From an uncultured Lachnospiraceae bacterium (lineage in GTDB: Bacteria; Bacillota; Clostridia; Lachnospirales; Lachnospiraceae): 6,911 bases of DNA. The notes beneath the pieces are model-generated. The model worked only from the letters and a program-made list of their open reading frames with translations. It made no database searches and was not told the DNA's origin. The stretch is taken from the NCBI GenBank assembly GCA_946639085.1, contig CAMPBP010000067.1, forward strand, positions 1-6,911, written 5' to 3'. Made by a program: the position numbers and the translations under genes. Shown here one piece after another: positions 6,387 to 6,911 of this stretch (its first letter is position 1; the number at the start of each line of letters is the position of its first letter).

Positions 6387-6419
6387 AACTTGAATTTCAT
6401 TTGTTTTCTCTGTTTTTAT

Positions 6420-6431
6420 GACACATGTGTC
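6420..6431. promoter_or_regulatory. Perfect 12-bp palindrome between divergent promoters, possible operator
   Basis: GACACATGTGTC is its own reverse complement. It lies about 70 bases upstream of the predicted rnf transcription start and about 50 upstream of the exonuclease one. The half-site TGTGTC recurs at 6379-6384 and overlaps the rnf -35 box. This arrangement fits binding of a dimeric regulator, but I do not recognise the motif as a known operator. Confidence 0.4.
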
Positions 6432-6444
6432 TTTAATTTATTTC

Positions 6445-6473
6445 TTGTGAAATGAAACCTCAAATGATAAAAT
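6445..6473 (+). promoter_or_regulatory. Likely promoter of the exonuclease gene, close to its start codon
   Basis: A -35 TTGTGA (6445-6450) and a -10 TAAAAT (6468-6473) are spaced by 17 bases. The expected transcription start is at 6479-6481, coinciding with the ATG at 6480, so the mRNA may have no leader. A weaker alternative further upstream (TTGAAT at 6390-6395 with TTTTAT at 6414-6419) would give a leader of about 55 bases. Confidence 0.55.
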
Positions 6474-6479
6474 ATTCCT

Positions 6480-6911
6480 ATGCAGATCATAGAAAAAGTA
6501 ATAGACGATATTAAACTGAATTACCCCCTTGAAAAGCTGTCTCCCTGTGAGCAATGCCTTTTTATTGATATCGAAACCACAGGCTTTACGGCCCGTACTT
6601 CGAATCTTTATCTCATAGGCTGTGTTTACTTTAAAGACGGCGTTTTTAAGGCTGTTCAGTTCTTTGCCGATGAGTATTCCGAAGAAACCGAAGTCATCGA
6701 TCGTTTCTTTGATTTTGCTTCGGATTACAAATATCTCATTCATTTTAACGGTAACAATTTCGATATTCCTTACATTGCAGCCAAGTGTATGGAACACGGT
6801 TTGGATCATTCATTCGACTCATTTGACGGAATCGATATCTTCAGACGCATTTCACCTTATAAATCATTTTTGAAGATTGAGAACTGCAAGCAGAAAACGA
6901 TAGAGAAATTC
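6480..6911 (+). CDS. RNase H-like DEDD exonuclease-type protein, YprB-like (3' end missing)
   Basis: The frame is open from the ATG at 6480 to the window edge, giving 144 residues and no stop. It matches the RNase H-like exonuclease fold of the DEDD superfamily, as found in YprB-type proteins. Motif I is LFIDIETTG (27-35) with Asp30 and Glu32 as metal ligands. Motif II is HFNGNNFDIPYI (88-99) with Asn90 and Asp95. A DGIDIFRRI segment (116-124) follows, as in relatives. Motif III, with the last catalytic Asp, would lie beyond the window. It is probably cytoplasmic and acts on nucleic acid; the exact substrate cannot be told. An in-frame TAA at 6468 sits upstream, so 6480 is the first possible ATG; no Shine-Dalgarno sequence precedes it. 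It is divergent from rnfC and has no evident functional link to Rnf. Confidence 0.85.
   Translation, partial: MQIIEKVIDDIKLNYPLEKLSPCEQCLFIDIETTGFTARTSNLYLIGCVYFKDGVFKAVQFFADEYSEETEVIDRFFDFASDYKYLIHFNGNNFDIPYIAAKCMEHGLDHSFDSFDGIDIFRRISPYKSFLKIENCKQKTIEKF

Noticed and set aside
6445..6453. TTGTGAAAT resembling half of a Rex (NADH-sensing repressor) site
   Set aside because: The second inverted half is missing, and the same bases are explained by a -35 element.
6438..6809. Minus-strand reading frame of 123 codons opposite the exonuclease gene
   Set aside because: The plus strand encodes clear DEDD motifs over the same bases; the minus frame has no recognisable domain.
1..6911. Mobile element, CRISPR array, tRNA or rRNA
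   Set aside because: No transposase, terminal repeats, spaced direct repeats or RNA gene signatures were seen; the only tandem repeat lies in the rnfE coding sequence.

Overview
The window looks like chromosomal DNA from an anaerobic Bacillota (class Clostridia, most likely a Lachnospiraceae-type gut bacterium). This rests on the rnfCDGEAB gene order, strong AGGAGG-type ribosome binding sites, sigma-A-like promoters, and a clostridial-style RNase H-like exonuclease next door. The placement comes from the sequence and general family knowledge; no search was run.

Layout: bases 1-725 (+) hold the 3' part of an apbE-type FAD:protein FMN transferase, cut off at the window's left edge. Bases 710-6319 (-) hold a complete six-gene Rnf operon, transcribed rnfC, rnfD, rnfG, rnfE, rnfA, rnfB from right to left. 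Bases 6320-6479 are a 160-base divergent promoter region. Bases 6480-6911 (+) are the 5' part of a DEDD exonuclease/RNase H-like gene that runs off the right edge. No stretch over 300 bases lacks a gene.

How the genes work together: Rnf is a membrane ferredoxin:NAD+ oxidoreductase that couples electron transfer to Na+ or H+ export. RnfB (ferredoxin side, several Fe-S clusters) and RnfC (NADH/FMN side) are peripheral. RnfA and RnfE hold a membrane-embedded [2Fe-2S] site. RnfD and RnfG carry FMN covalently attached to threonine, and ApbE-type enzymes make that bond. The flanking apbE is therefore a plausible maturation partner, although it is convergent with the operon rather than part of it.

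The most unusual feature is RnfE. Its normal six-helix membrane domain (about 205 residues) is followed by a charged tail of about 230 residues. The tail holds a symmetric CX3CX2CX3C cysteine motif, a lysine-rich block, thirteen tetrapeptides of EEPK type encoded by a 12-bp tandem repeat, and a short non-repetitive end. Other points of interest are a tail-to-tail overlap of apbE and rnfB with a hairpin inside it, a perfect 12-bp palindrome between the divergent promoters, a promoter placed so that the exonuclease mRNA may be leaderless, and three identical 8-base gene overlaps within the operon.
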